From Photorhabdus cinerea (lineage in GTDB: Bacteria; Pseudomonadota; Gammaproteobacteria; Enterobacterales; Enterobacteriaceae), in assembly GCF_011189575.1 (NCBI RefSeq), contig NZ_PUJW01000002.1:62001-126000 (forward strand): a stretch of DNA of 64,000 nt, read 5' to 3'. The translations under genes were made by a program, and so were the position numbers. Of this stretch, positions 25,654 to 34,956 are shown piece after piece (positions within the stretch are counted from its first letter, which is position 1; each line of letters starts with the position of its first letter). The notes beneath the pieces are model-generated. The model was given only the letters and a program-made list of their open reading frames with translations, did no database searches and was not told the DNA's origin.

Positions 25654-26414
25654 ATATTGCTATGAGCTGGCAACAGTGGTTGACTGCCCCCAATAAATCG
25701 CCCGTTTTCTTTATGCTGAATTCGCTGGCCCAGCCCGATCCGGTTGATCTCTTTTACACTCAGGACTGGGTTGAACAGGCGTTTCCTTTATATAGTGATA
25801 CACAGATGAATCACCTTTTGGCGCAAAGCCCTTGGTTAGTTCGGCCAAAGTTAGGCTGCTTATCAATGATAGCTCATCAGCTTGATCGCCATGCATTGAG
25901 TGATATCAGCTGGGGTTGGGCTTATCGTAGTGATAATTCATGGTCGCAACAGCTTAATCACTGGCGCTCACGTCAGTTGGTGATATTGCGGGAAAAACAG
26001 GTGGTTTTTCGCTTAATGGATGCGCGCATTTTTAGTTCGTTATTCCCGGCAATGACCGATAGCGATTGGTCAGGATTGCTGACCCCGGTAAGTGAGTTGA
26101 TGATAGGTACACCTGAACCACACATTTATTACCGTACTGAAAGTTGTGATCAAAGCGGGAGCGATAAGCCTTTTGTTCTGGAGCATCATTTGATTCAAGC
26201 CTGGTATCGTTCCACTTATGCCCTGCAAGGGTTGGTATTTGCGCTCAGTAGTCATCTATGGGAAAACCACGGTGGATTGGCTGAGAAACTGGATGCGCCA
26301 AAAGGAAAGTTACAGGAACAGATTACTGATTGGTTACGATATCGTTTAGCAAGTGGGGATGACATTGGTAAACTGACCAGTGCAGATTATTTACAGACAC
26401 TCAATGAGCAATAG
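25650..26414 (+). CDS. DUF4123 domain protein, T6SS effector adaptor
   Basis: A 254-aa cytoplasmic protein resembling DUF4123 (Tap/TEC-type) chaperones, which help load effectors on VgrG. The N-terminal half (FFMLNSLAQPDPVDLFY, LLAQSPWLVRPKLG, then HWRSRQLVILREKQVVFRLMDARIFSSLFPAM) is the conserved domain; GPTP-like spacing before a C-terminal helical region follows. GGAGG is 4 bases upstream and the ATG overlaps the lipoprotein stop. Its partner effector appears lost, so this may be an orphan. Confidence 0.7.
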   Translation: MNIAMSWQQWLTAPNKSPVFFMLNSLAQPDPVDLFYTQDWVEQAFPLYSDTQMNHLLAQSPWLVRPKLGCLSMIAHQLDRHALSDISWGWAYRSDNSWSQQLNHWRSRQLVILREKQVVFRLMDARIFSSLFPAMTDSDWSGLLTPVSELMIGTPEPHIYYRTESCDQSGSDKPFVLEHHLIQAWYRSTYALQGLVFALSSHLWENHGGLAEKLDAPKGKLQEQITDWLRYRLASGDDIGKLTSADYLQTLNEQ

Positions 26415-26467
26415 GCGATCGCTGACTGCGCAATCGTTGCGAGTCAGCATGACAGTAATAGAAGGTT

Positions 26468-27328
26468 TCAGACCGGGGGAAAGCCAATCTTATTAAAGCG
26501 TGAATTTCGTAGTGCTTCTTTGACTCTTTTTAAGTTATCTCTGAATGTTGCGCCACGACGCAAGGTAAATCCGGTAGCCAGAACATCGATAACAGTTAAT
26601 TGGGCGATTCTTGAAACCATTGGCATATAGATATCTGTATCTTCCGGTACATCCAGAAGAATGGCGAGCGTTGCTTCGCGAGCAAGTGGGGAATTTTGAG
26701 AGGTAATCGCGATGACCGTTGCATTATTTTCACGCGCAAGTTGTGCCGCTTCAACCAGGCTTTTTGTCCTGCCAGTATGGGATATCAACACGACTACATC
26801 ACCTTCGGTACTGTTAATACAACTCATCCGTTGCATCACAATGTCATCAAAATAAATAACCGGAATATTGAACCGGAAGAATTTATTCATTGCATCATGA
26901 GCAACAGCGGCAGAAGCACCTAAGCCAAAAAATGAGATTTTCCGCGCCTGAGTCAGTAAATCGACAGCCCGATTAACCGCTGTGATATCCAAATTGTTTT
27001 TTACCGTGTTCAGCGTCGCCATTACCGATTCAAATATCTTATTGGTATAGGCGCTAACGGTGTCGCTTTCTTCAACATTACGGTTTACATAAGGTGTGCC
27101 ATTGGCAAGGCTTTGGGCCAGATGGAGTTTGAAATCGGGGAAACCTTTGGTATCCAGACGACGGCAAAAACGGTTAACGGTTGGTTCACTGACTTGTGCC
27201 ATTTTTGCCAGCGTTGCAATACTGGAATGAATTGCTGTTTGCGGTGAAGCCAGAATAATTTGCGCCACTTTTTTTTCTGATTTACTTAAGAATTCAATAC
27301 TGTTTTGCACCCGTTCCAGTGTGTTCAT
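26468..27328 (-). CDS. hexR: Transcriptional regulator HexR
   Basis: HexR is an RpiR-family repressor of central carbon genes that senses 2-keto-3-deoxy-6-phosphogluconate. 286 aa: N-terminal HTH (ATLAKMAQVSEPTVNRFCRRL, about residues 38-60) and C-terminal SIS sugar-phosphate domain (ISFFGLGASAAVAHDAMNKFF, VVVLISHTGRTKSLVEAAQLA). Divergent from zwf, with a matching operator in front of zwf. Confidence 0.94.
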   Translation of the reverse strand: MNTLERVQNSIEFLSKSEKKVAQIILASPQTAIHSSIATLAKMAQVSEPTVNRFCRRLDTKGFPDFKLHLAQSLANGTPYVNRNVEESDTVSAYTNKIFESVMATLNTVKNNLDITAVNRAVDLLTQARKISFFGLGASAAVAHDAMNKFFRFNIPVIYFDDIVMQRMSCINSTEGDVVVLISHTGRTKSLVEAAQLARENNATVIAITSQNSPLAREATLAILLDVPEDTDIYMPMVSRIAQLTVIDVLATGFTLRRGATFRDNLKRVKEALRNSRFNKIGFPPV

Positions 27329-27630
27329 AAAACGTAGTTACCTATGGTTTTAATGATTTCATTCAAAGGAGAAATCTATGTAAGTTTTATGAAAATATAC
27401 TACTAGTAAATTGAAGCTGGCAGCAGGAAATCACAATAATCTAATATTTTTCATAAAAGTATGACAAGTGTCTAACTTTCATATTGGTAATTATCTTTCA
27501 TATAAGTTGCAAAATTACATATTAATATAACTATTCAGTGGTGGTAGCGCCTGTTGTTAATGGAAGATTAGAGTTATTTACTATAGCTGTTTACGCGCTA
27601 TAACCAAAAGGGTACATTATTGGTTAAGGC

Positions 27631-27645
27631 TGTAACAAAATTACA
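27631..27645. promoter_or_regulatory. HexR operator in front of zwf
   Basis: TGTAACAAAATTACA is a near-perfect inverted repeat matching the HexR consensus TGTAATTAAATTACA at 13 of 15 positions. It lies 26 bases before the zwf start, in the hexR-zwf intergenic region (27329-27670), which otherwise holds only AT-rich promoter DNA. Confidence 0.75.
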
Positions 27646-27670
27646 ATATCCCGCAACGAGGAGATGCAAT

Positions 27671-29146
27671 ATGGCGGTTACTTCCACAGCTCAGGCTTGT
27701 GATTTAGTAATTTTTGGGGCTAAAGGGGATTTGGCTCGCCGGAAATTATTACCTTCCCTTTATCAGCTTGAAAAAGCGGGTTATATCCATCCGGAAACAC
27801 GGATTATTGGTGTTGGTCGGGCTGATTGGGATAAAAAAGCTTATACCAAAGTTGTTGAAGAAGCTTTAAATACATTTTTGCCGGAAGAATTAGATCCAAA
27901 GTTATGGCAGACGTTGAGTGCACGTTTGGCGTTTTGTAATCTGGATGTGAACGAAAAGGAAGATTTCACCAGACTGAAAAAAATTCTTAAGCAAGATAAC
28001 CGGCCTGCAATCCACTATTTTGCGATGCCACCAAGCACTTTTGGTGCTGTTTGCCACGGATTGGGTCTTGCGGGGTTGAATAAAGAGCCAAACCGAGTTG
28101 TGATGGAAAAGCCTCTGGGGACGGATCTTGAGTCATCCAAAGCCATCAATGATGAGGTTGCTAAATATTTCAATGAGCGTCAGGTTTATCGCATTGACCA
28201 TTATCTGGGCAAGGAAACGGTATTAAACCTGTTAGCACTGCGTTTTGCCAATTCGTTGTTTGTCAGTAACTGGGATAACCGGACAATTGATCATGTACAA
28301 ATTACAGTAGCGGAAGAAGTCGGTATTGAAGGCCGTTGGGGTTATTTTGATCAAGCCGGGCAGATGCGCGACATGATTCAGAATCACCTGTTACAAATCC
28401 TAACTATGATTGCTATGTCTCCGCCGGCAGATTTGACAACAGACCATATCCGTGATGAGAAAGTGAAAGTATTGCGTTCCCTGCGTCGTATTGATCGCAC
28501 CAATGTGCGGGAGAAAACGGTACGCGGTCAGTACACCGCCGGTTTTGTGCAAGGGAGTAAAGTTCCGGGTTATCTGGAAGAAGAGGGCGCGAACCAGTCT
28601 AGCAGGACAGAAACTTTTGTCTCTATCCGTGTCGATATTGATGACTGGCGTTGGGCCGGGGTTCCTTTCTATCTGAGAACCGGTAAACGATTGCCAACTA
28701 AATGTTCTGAAGTGGTGGTTTATTTTAAGAAACCAGCGCTGAATCTGTTCTCTGAATCTTATCAACAATTACCGCAGAACAAGCTGACTATTCGTCTGCA
28801 ACCGGATGAAGGTATTGATATTGAAGTGCTGAATAAAGCTCCGGGGCTTGAACATAAGCACCGTTTGCAAACCACCAAGCTGGATCTGAGTTTTTCTGAA
28901 ACTTTCAATCATATTCCGTTAGCAGATGCTTATGAAAGGCTGCTGCTGGAAGCTATGCGTGGTATTCAGGCGTTATTCGTTCGTCGTGATGAAGTGGAAG
29001 AAGCTTGGAAGTGGGTTGATTCCATTATGGAGGCATGGGTGGCAGATAATGATGCTCCTAAACCTTATCAGGCGGGAACGTGGGGGCCAGTTGCTTCTGT
29101 TGCTATGATCACCCGTGATGGCCGTTCGTGGAATGAGTTTGAATAA
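27671..29146 (+). CDS. zwf: Glucose-6-phosphate 1-dehydrogenase
   Basis: First enzyme of the oxidative pentose phosphate pathway, reducing NADP. 491 aa, as E. coli. NADP loop FGAKGDLARRKLLPSLY and the active-site block YRIDHYLGKETVLNLLALRF are intact. I start at the ATG at 27671 (MAVTSTAQ), with GAGGAG 7 bases upstream; 17 upstream in-frame codons run through the HexR site and are not translated. edd and eda, which follow zwf in E. coli, are absent here. Confidence 0.96.
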   Translation: MAVTSTAQACDLVIFGAKGDLARRKLLPSLYQLEKAGYIHPETRIIGVGRADWDKKAYTKVVEEALNTFLPEELDPKLWQTLSARLAFCNLDVNEKEDFTRLKKILKQDNRPAIHYFAMPPSTFGAVCHGLGLAGLNKEPNRVVMEKPLGTDLESSKAINDEVAKYFNERQVYRIDHYLGKETVLNLLALRFANSLFVSNWDNRTIDHVQITVAEEVGIEGRWGYFDQAGQMRDMIQNHLLQILTMIAMSPPADLTTDHIRDEKVKVLRSLRRIDRTNVREKTVRGQYTAGFVQGSKVPGYLEEEGANQSSRTETFVSIRVDIDDWRWAGVPFYLRTGKRLPTKCSEVVVYFKKPALNLFSESYQQLPQNKLTIRLQPDEGIDIEVLNKAPGLEHKHRLQTTKLDLSFSETFNHIPLADAYERLLLEAMRGIQALFVRRDEVEEAWKWVDSIMEAWVADNDAPKPYQAGTWGPVASVAMITRDGRSWNEFE

Positions 29147-29648
29147 CGGGCAATAAATGAGGAACGTATAACCCTTTCATTGAGGCTCAAGCCGCGTTAT
29201 AAGCGGCTTGGTCTTATCGGCTTATGCCGATATCTGCGCTGTTTTTTATTCATTTTGTGATGTCAGACGAGAAAAGAATAAAATTGAATAATTGCTTTCT
29301 ATTATTCCATATGGTAGAAGTATCAAAGTAATCGACACTATAACTATGAGGATTCTTAGTATATCGCACAGATTGTCGGTGCGATGAAAGAATAAAATAC
29401 CATGAACAGCGCCAAAAGCGTCAAGTTTCAAAGTTCCACCCACGTACTTTTCCTTTCTGCCATTTTATCCAGTGAACATTACTGGTGCGGTGCATTGTAG
29501 CGTCTGACTCCTGTTAACCGGTTTTCAACCGGTGTTTCTGTTTCGTCAAAACATCAGGTTATTTATTTTTCATCTCATGCGTAGGTGGAAATAGGTTATT
29601 TGTGACTTGTGTCTTGACGTGCATATTTGCGTGTTCAGGAGAAAGAAA
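29147..29648. other. Intergenic region between zwf and mdtJ
   Basis: It holds the zwf terminator (29189-29213), AT-rich DNA, and an ACCGGTT/AACCGGT hairpin near 29516-29532 in the mdtJ leader. E. coli mdtJI has a spermidine-responsive upstream ORF (mdtU); only a five-codon ORF (MRRWK, about 29578) was seen here, so I do not call one. Confidence 0.4.
29189..29213 (+). terminator. Terminator after zwf
   Basis: AAGCCGC and GCGGCTT form a 7-bp stem with a 7-base loop; a weak T-rich tail follows. Confidence 0.65.
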
Positions 29649-30065
29649 ATGATTTATTGGTTATTCCTTGCAATGGCAATTGTTACCGAAGTTATCGGTA
29701 CCTTATCGATGAAACATGCCAGTGTTTCCGGTGGTGTAGCTGGCATGGCAGTTATGTACATCATGATCGCCACATCCTATATCTTGCTGGCAATGGCGGT
29801 GAAAAAAGTTGCATTGGGCGTTGCGTATGCTTTGTGGGAAGGCGTTGGCATTCTATTTATTACTGTTTTTAGTGTGATGTGGTTTGATGAATCACTGTCA
29901 TTGATGAAAGTGGGCGGTTTGGCTCTGCTGGTGACAGGAATTATGCTGATTAAATCTGGCACTAAAAAAGCTACGGTCAAAAAATCAGCTGAGGCAATGA
30001 AACAGATGGCAAGTAAGGCTGTCAGTGCCGCAACCACCAAAAACAGTAAAATAAAGGAGGCATAA
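29649..30065 (+). CDS. mdtJ: Spermidine export SMR protein MdtJ
   Basis: One half of the MdtJI small multidrug resistance pair, which exports spermidine through the inner membrane. Four membrane helices over about 105 residues (MIYWLFLAMAIVTEVIGTLS; SYILLAMAVKKVALGVAYALW; ILFITVFSVMWF; GLALLVTGIMLIKSG), with the conserved SMR Glu in helix 1. A Lys/Ala-rich tail of about 30 residues extends beyond E. coli MdtJ. The ATG at 29649 has AGGAG upstream. Confidence 0.92.
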   Translation: MIYWLFLAMAIVTEVIGTLSMKHASVSGGVAGMAVMYIMIATSYILLAMAVKKVALGVAYALWEGVGILFITVFSVMWFDESLSLMKVGGLALLVTGIMLIKSGTKKATVKKSAEAMKQMASKAVSAATTKNSKIKEA

Positions 30066-30066
30066 C

Positions 30067-30399
30067 ATGTTGCAACAATTTGAATGGTGGCATGCTGCGT
30101 TTCTGTTTCTTGCTGTAGTGTTAGAAATTTTAGCGAATATTTTACTGAAATTTTCTGATGGTTTCAGACGTCCTTGGATGGGTATTCTCTCACTTATTGC
30201 TGTCCTTGGGGCTTTCAGTGCGCTTGCTCAGGCAGTGAAGGGAATTGAGCTTTCTATTGCTTATGCTTTGTGGGGGGCTTTCGGTATTATCGCAACAGTT
30301 GCAGCTGGTTGGATTATGTTTAATCAACGTTTGAATTGTAAAGGTTGGGGGGGAATTGCTTTATTGCTGTTGGGGATGGTGATGATCAAGATGGCTTAA
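30067..30399 (+). CDS. mdtI: Spermidine export SMR protein MdtI
   Basis: Partner of MdtJ, 110 aa with four helices. ALLVLEILANILLKFSDGFRR-like helix 1 (here VVLEILANILLKFSDGFRRP) with the conserved Glu, AQAVKGIELSIAYALWGAFG and LLLLGMVMIKMA are near identical in pattern to E. coli MdtI. It starts one base after the mdtJ stop, with AAGGAGG upstream, so both are made from one message. Confidence 0.93.
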   Translation: MLQQFEWWHAAFLFLAVVLEILANILLKFSDGFRRPWMGILSLIAVLGAFSALAQAVKGIELSIAYALWGAFGIIATVAAGWIMFNQRLNCKGWGGIALLLLGMVMIKMA

Positions 30400-30678
30400 G
30401 CCATAGCGTAACCCAATCTGGGGGAGTGTGATTTACAGAGATTGTTTTAATTTTTTAGCTTCTGATGCAGCTTATAATTATTTTTTCTCTGCTCAGATAT
30501 TTTAATTAAATACTGTATGTCGCCTCCCTCTTTAATTTTAAAAATCAGGGCAAAGATATATTATTAGCATTTTGGTTTTTAAATAAATGATGAGGGCGGA
30601 TTATTATTTGTTTTTTTATATATCTGCTGGTATATAACTATTTTGCATAATAGCCAGCAGATATAGATAAAATGACTT

Positions 30679-30915
30679 TTAGCAAGTAAAACATACATCT
30701 GGTGTATGACCATCTTTCGAACGACAGCCAGGGCACCAAGATTGGACGATATGGAGACCATCACCCATATCCCTCATGCCAAAGTCTTCATAGCGATAGA
30801 AAATGTGTTGACCAATTGAGACAGAACAAGATGGGCAACTTTTGTAGAGCTTGCCTTCTAGTTCTGCAACAATTGAATCATGAAAGGAACAGTTACAACT
30901 TGAACAAACATCCAT
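30679..30915 (-). CDS. Small cysteine-rich protein with four CxxC pairs
   Basis: Unrecognised 78-aa protein. Four CxxC pairs (CSSC, CPSC, CPGC and a terminal CFTC) plus two single His suggest two zinc-ribbon knuckles. The ATG at 30915 has GGAG 6 bases before it; an ATG four codons upstream overlaps that site. It stands alone between mdtI and yoaB. Binding of zinc or nucleic acid is a guess from the motifs only. Confidence 0.6.
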   Translation of the reverse strand: MDVCSSCNCSFHDSIVAELEGKLYKSCPSCSVSIGQHIFYRYEDFGMRDMGDGLHIVQSWCPGCRSKDGHTPDVCFTC

Positions 30916-31409
30916 AGAATGCTCCATACCAAGTGATAAAAGTTATTAAAGGTTTAGGCCACGTTGATATTCACTAAACAATGGCCGGGCACTTATGTGC
31001 TTATTAGAAAGTATGGATGACTCATAAGCATAATTCAATATTTGAAGTGTAAATATAGAAAATCCGTTTGGTGTATTAACTTTGTCAGATGAAATAAACT
31101 CTATTTATTATAAACAGTAGTGGTGATTATTTTGTTTAAATTTATTATCAAAGTCTTATTAGTTATTTAAACATGGCATAATTTAAAGTTTTTTCTAAAA
31201 AGGGCCATTGTTAAAGTCGATGTTTTGGTCTGAGAGATTGATTTATAGTAAGTTTTGATATCAAATTTTTGTCAGCTATTGTCTGCAAAGCTGGAAATAT
31301 ATCTGAAACAGTAAAATATAGATATTATAAGACTTGTTGGGATATTCTTAATAAATTCCACGTAATCAAAATATAAACACGGGTAGTAAAGAATATCCCG
31401 AGATTAATA
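30916..31409. other. AT-rich non-coding DNA
   Basis: About 490 bases of very AT-rich sequence between the Cys-rich gene and yoaB. No supported ORF, hairpin or repeat. It contains the promoter region of the Cys-rich gene. Confidence 0.4.
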
Positions 31410-31754
31410 TTAAATTCCCGCGATAATTTTTATTTCGACTTTATATTTGGGGTTCATCAGTTTGGCTTCAATTGTGCAGCGCACTGGCGCACTTCCTACT
31501 TCAACCCATGCATCCCAGACGGTGTTCATACCGGCAAAGTCTTCTTTATCAGCCAGAAAAATAGTGGCATCAATAATTTTACTTTTATCAGAACCAAGGC
31601 GCTGTAACATGATATCAATAGCGGCCAGTGTATCAGCCATCTGCTCCGTAATATCACCATCCAGTTTTTCTGGGACACTGGTGTAATAAATGGTTTTGTT
31701 GTGGATTACTGCTTCGGACCAGCGATCTTGTGGATCAATACGTTCAATTTTCAT
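31410..31754 (-). CDS. yoaB: RidA family protein YoaB
   Basis: A 114-aa RidA/YjgF-family protein. RidA proteins hydrolyse reactive enamine/imine intermediates; YoaB has no proven substrate. YYTSVPEKLDGDITEQMADTL and FLADKEDFAGMNTVWDAWV fit the family, and the conserved Arg is seen in APVRCTIEAKLMNP. Divergent from yoaA, as in E. coli. Confidence 0.9.
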   Translation of the reverse strand: MKIERIDPQDRWSEAVIHNKTIYYTSVPEKLDGDITEQMADTLAAIDIMLQRLGSDKSKIIDATIFLADKEDFAGMNTVWDAWVEVGSAPVRCTIEAKLMNPKYKVEIKIIAGI

Positions 31755-31856
31755 GGATACCTCTTTAAGTTAACGACTATATCTGCCTGATTTTGGGTGG
31801 TGATCAGGGAATAGTATTGGCATAATCTCCATCCATTCTATTAAAAGAGACAGTCT

Positions 31857-33767
31857 GTGTCAGACGATTTTGCGAAAAACGGTGCGCTTGCTAAAGCAAT
31901 AAAAGGTTTCAAACCCCGTGATGCTCAACGAGAAATGGCTGTTGCTATTAAGTGTGCAATTAAAAACCATCAACAATTGGTGGTAGAGGCGGGCACAGGA
32001 ACGGGTAAGACATTTGCTTATCTGGTGCCTGCATTGCGTTCTGGGCAGAAAGTGATTATTTCTACTGGTTCCAAAGCACTACAGGATCAGCTTTATAATC
32101 GTGACTTGCCGACTGTTGCTGAGGCAATTAATTTCTCTGGTAAACTGGCGCTGTTAAAAGGCCGTTCAAATTATCTTTGCCTGGAACGGCTGGAACAGAA
32201 TTCTTTTAGCGGAGGGCAACTGGAAGCGGAAGTTCTGTCAGATATGGTTCGACTGAAAAGCTGGTCTTCGCAAACGGAAGAGGGGGATATCAGCACTTGC
32301 TATCAGATAGCGGAAGATAGCCAGGTTTGGCCGTTGGTAACCAGTACTAATGATAATTGCCTTGGCAGTGATTGTCCGAGTTATCAGGCGTGCTTTGTTC
32401 TGAAAGCTCGCCGTCGGGCAATGGATGCGGATGTGATCGTTGTCAACCATCATCTGTTTATGGCAGATATGGTGGTGAAAGAAACTGGATTCGGTGAGTT
32501 GATCCCACAAGCGGAAGTCAAGATATTTGATGAGGCACATCAAATTCCCGATATCGCTAGTCAATATTTTGGTCAGCAATTAAGCAGTCGCCAGCTAATG
32601 GATCTGTCCAGAGATATTATTATGGCGTACCGCACGGAAGTACGGGATCAAGCTCAGTTACAAAAGAGCGCTGATCGCCTAAGTCAGAGTACACAGGATT
32701 TCCGGTTGGCGTTGGGCGAGAATGGTTATCGTGGCAATTTGCGAGAATTATTGCAAAATACGCAGGTACAACGGGCACTCGTATTGCTTGATGATGCATT
32801 TGAGCTTTGTTACGACGTGATGAAGTTGTCTTTAGGGCGTTCAGTTATGTTGGATGCCGCATTTGAGAGAGCGACAGTTTATCGCAATCGCCTTAAGCGT
32901 TTGAAAGATGTGACCATCCCCGGTTACAGTTATTGGTTTGAAAGTTATGGTCGTCATTTTCTTCTGGCGTTGACACCTCTGTCTGTTTCCGACAAATTCA
33001 GTGAAATTATTAATGAGCAATCCAGCTGTTGGGTTTTTACGTCAGCCACATTATCTGTTAACGAACAGCTTTCACATTTCACCGAACGGCTTGGGCTAAA
33101 ACAAGCAAAGACCTTATTGTTGCCAAGTCCATTTGATTATCAGAGTCAGACACTACTTTGTGTTCCTCGTCATTTGCCGTCACCGAATCAGGCTGGTGGT
33201 GCAAAATGGTTGGCGAAGATGCTTAAGCCTCTGATTGAAACTAATAAAGGCCGTTGTTTCTTTTTGTGCACTTCACACCAGATGATGCGCAGTTTGGCTG
33301 AAGAGTTCCGTGCCAGCATGACATTGCCGATTTTAGTTCAGGGTGAAACCAGCAAAAGTCAGTTACTTTCGCAGTTTATTTCTGCCGGCAATGCGTTATT
33401 GGTGGCAACCAGCAGTTTTTGGGAAGGTGTAGATGTGCGGGGTGATGCGCTTTCTTGTGTCATTATCGATAAGTTGCCATTTACGGCACCGGATGATCCG
33501 TTATTAAAAGCGCGTATTGAAGATTGCCAGCTTAAAGGTGGTGATGCATTTAATGAAGTTCAGTTGCCGGATGCGGTTATCAGCCTGAAACAAGGTGTCG
33601 GGCGGCTTATTCGTGACGTTGATGATTATGGCGTGGTTGTGATTTGTGATAACCGCTTGGTGATGCGTCCATATGGTGAAGTGTTTCTTAACAGTTTACC
33701 CCCTTCGCCGCGAACTCGTGATTTAGCAAAAGCTATCGCTTTCCTTGAAGCTCGGCAATCTTCTTGA
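31857..33767 (+). CDS. yoaA: DinG/XPD-type helicase YoaA
   Basis: A 636-aa superfamily 2 iron-sulfur helicase that helps repair replication damage in E. coli with HolC. Walker A AGTGTGKTFAYL, the four Cys of the Fe-S domain spread over about residues 110-180 (CLERL, CYQIA, CLGSDCPSYQAC), DEAHQIPD, and motif VI QGVGRLIRDVDD are present. GTG start at 31857 with AAAAGAG upstream. Full length. Confidence 0.92.
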   Translation: MSDDFAKNGALAKAIKGFKPRDAQREMAVAIKCAIKNHQQLVVEAGTGTGKTFAYLVPALRSGQKVIISTGSKALQDQLYNRDLPTVAEAINFSGKLALLKGRSNYLCLERLEQNSFSGGQLEAEVLSDMVRLKSWSSQTEEGDISTCYQIAEDSQVWPLVTSTNDNCLGSDCPSYQACFVLKARRRAMDADVIVVNHHLFMADMVVKETGFGELIPQAEVKIFDEAHQIPDIASQYFGQQLSSRQLMDLSRDIIMAYRTEVRDQAQLQKSADRLSQSTQDFRLALGENGYRGNLRELLQNTQVQRALVLLDDAFELCYDVMKLSLGRSVMLDAAFERATVYRNRLKRLKDVTIPGYSYWFESYGRHFLLALTPLSVSDKFSEIINEQSSCWVFTSATLSVNEQLSHFTERLGLKQAKTLLLPSPFDYQSQTLLCVPRHLPSPNQAGGAKWLAKMLKPLIETNKGRCFFLCTSHQMMRSLAEEFRASMTLPILVQGETSKSQLLSQFISAGNALLVATSSFWEGVDVRGDALSCVIIDKLPFTAPDDPLLKARIEDCQLKGGDAFNEVQLPDAVISLKQGVGRLIRDVDDYGVVVICDNRLVMRPYGEVFLNSLPPSPRTRDLAKAIAFLEARQSS

Positions 33768-33826
33768 ATCAAAGGAGGAAAAAGACAGGTTAATTGACAA
33801 GGGGCATTTTTCAGAGGTGATTAAAT

Positions 33827-34100
33827 ATGGTTAAAAAGTATCGTAGTGAGGCATTTGCTGCAATTCACGAAACGATGGAGGCATTGAGTGAAATAGGGAG
33901 TGTCAATAAGCAAACTATGCGTGAGTTTGATGCCGCCTGTTTGACCCCCATAGAATCATTATCCAGAGGAAATACGTTTTCTTCGTGAGCGGGAACATTT
34001 GTCACAACCTGTTTTTGCCCGGTATTTAAATGTGAGTAAAAATCTTATATCGGATTGGGAGCGAGGGACAAAAAAACCCGGAGGGCCGGCTGCTGGGTAA
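33827..34100 (+). pseudogene. Broken XRE-type HTH antitoxin-like gene
   Basis: The first frame gives MVKKYRSEAFAAIHETMEAL to LTPIESLS and then stops; the +1 frame continues EEIRFLREREHLSQPVFARY and LNVSKNLISDWERGTKKPGG, a clear XRE helix-turn-helix of the HigA/NadS kind. One indel near 33965 joins them. The protein also ends early at PAAG. No toxin gene is adjacent, so this is a decayed orphan antitoxin. Confidence 0.65.
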
Positions 34101-34166
34101 AATAGGCAAAGTTATGATAAGATAGCGCCTTATTTCGAATTATATATTACTTGCCGAGGTTAAGGC

Positions 34167-34862
34167 ATGTCCACACGAATTCTGGCTATTGATACTGCAA
34201 CGGAAGCCTGCTCAGTTGCTCTTTGGAATGATGGTGCCGTTTTGGCACAGTTTGAAATTTCTCCACGTGAACACACTCAACGTATTTTACCTATGGTCCA
34301 ATCTGTTTTGGCAGAAGCGGGTGTCAGTTTACAGCAACTCGATGCTTTAGCTTTTGGTCGTGGGCCGGGTAGTTTTACTGGTGTGCGTATTGGTGTTGGT
34401 ATTGCTCAGGGGTTGGCTCTGGGAGCTGAATTGCCGGTAATTGGTGTTTCAACGCTCAATACAATGGCGCAAGGTGTTTTTCGTTTGACAGGATCAACTC
34501 AGGTATTAACAGCTATTGATGCCCGGATGGGGGAAATTTACTGGGGGCAATATGTTCGTAATCAGAGAGGTGAATGGCAGGGAAATGAAACAGAAGCCGT
34601 GCTGAAACCGGAGCGGGTACAGGAGATTATGGCTTCATTGAATGGAGATTGGGTGGTTGCTGGTACTGGCTGGCAGACTTATCCTCAATTGGTGATAAGT
34701 CATTTAACGCTAACTGATAGTGATATCACATTACCTCATGCTGAAGATATGTTACCCCTGGCTGTGCAGATGTGGCGGAACGGTGAGGTAACGGCCGTAG
34801 AACACGCTGAACCGGTATACTTACGTAATGAAGTTACTTGGAAAAAATTACCGGGCCGTTAA
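34167..34862 (+). CDS. tsaB: tRNA t6A37 synthesis protein TsaB
   Basis: TsaB is the ASKHA-fold partner of TsaD in threonylcarbamoyl-adenosine modification at position 37 of ANN-decoding tRNAs. 231 aa; ILAIDTATEACSVAL at the N-terminus and FGRGPGSFTGVRIGVGIAQG are the family signatures. Same position as in E. coli, between yoaA and yeaY. Confidence 0.94.
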   Translation: MSTRILAIDTATEACSVALWNDGAVLAQFEISPREHTQRILPMVQSVLAEAGVSLQQLDALAFGRGPGSFTGVRIGVGIAQGLALGAELPVIGVSTLNTMAQGVFRLTGSTQVLTAIDARMGEIYWGQYVRNQRGEWQGNETEAVLKPERVQEIMASLNGDWVVAGTGWQTYPQLVISHLTLTDSDITLPHAEDMLPLAVQMWRNGEVTAVEHAEPVYLRNEVTWKKLPGR

Positions 34863-34956
34863 GCATCGATTGATGAAACTTGTAGTAAAACAAAGTATCA
34901 AATAAATAGAGTTATTTTGATCGTATTATTGGATCAATTTTTAGGAGAAGGTGGTT

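Noticed and set aside
27620..27670. N-terminal extension of Zwf
   Set aside because: It covers the HexR operator; the later ATG has GAGGAG and gives the E. coli length.
29578..29595. Five-codon ORF (MRRWK) in the mdtJ leader as an mdtU-like regulator
   Set aside because: Too short and without similarity to MdtU; chance cannot be excluded.
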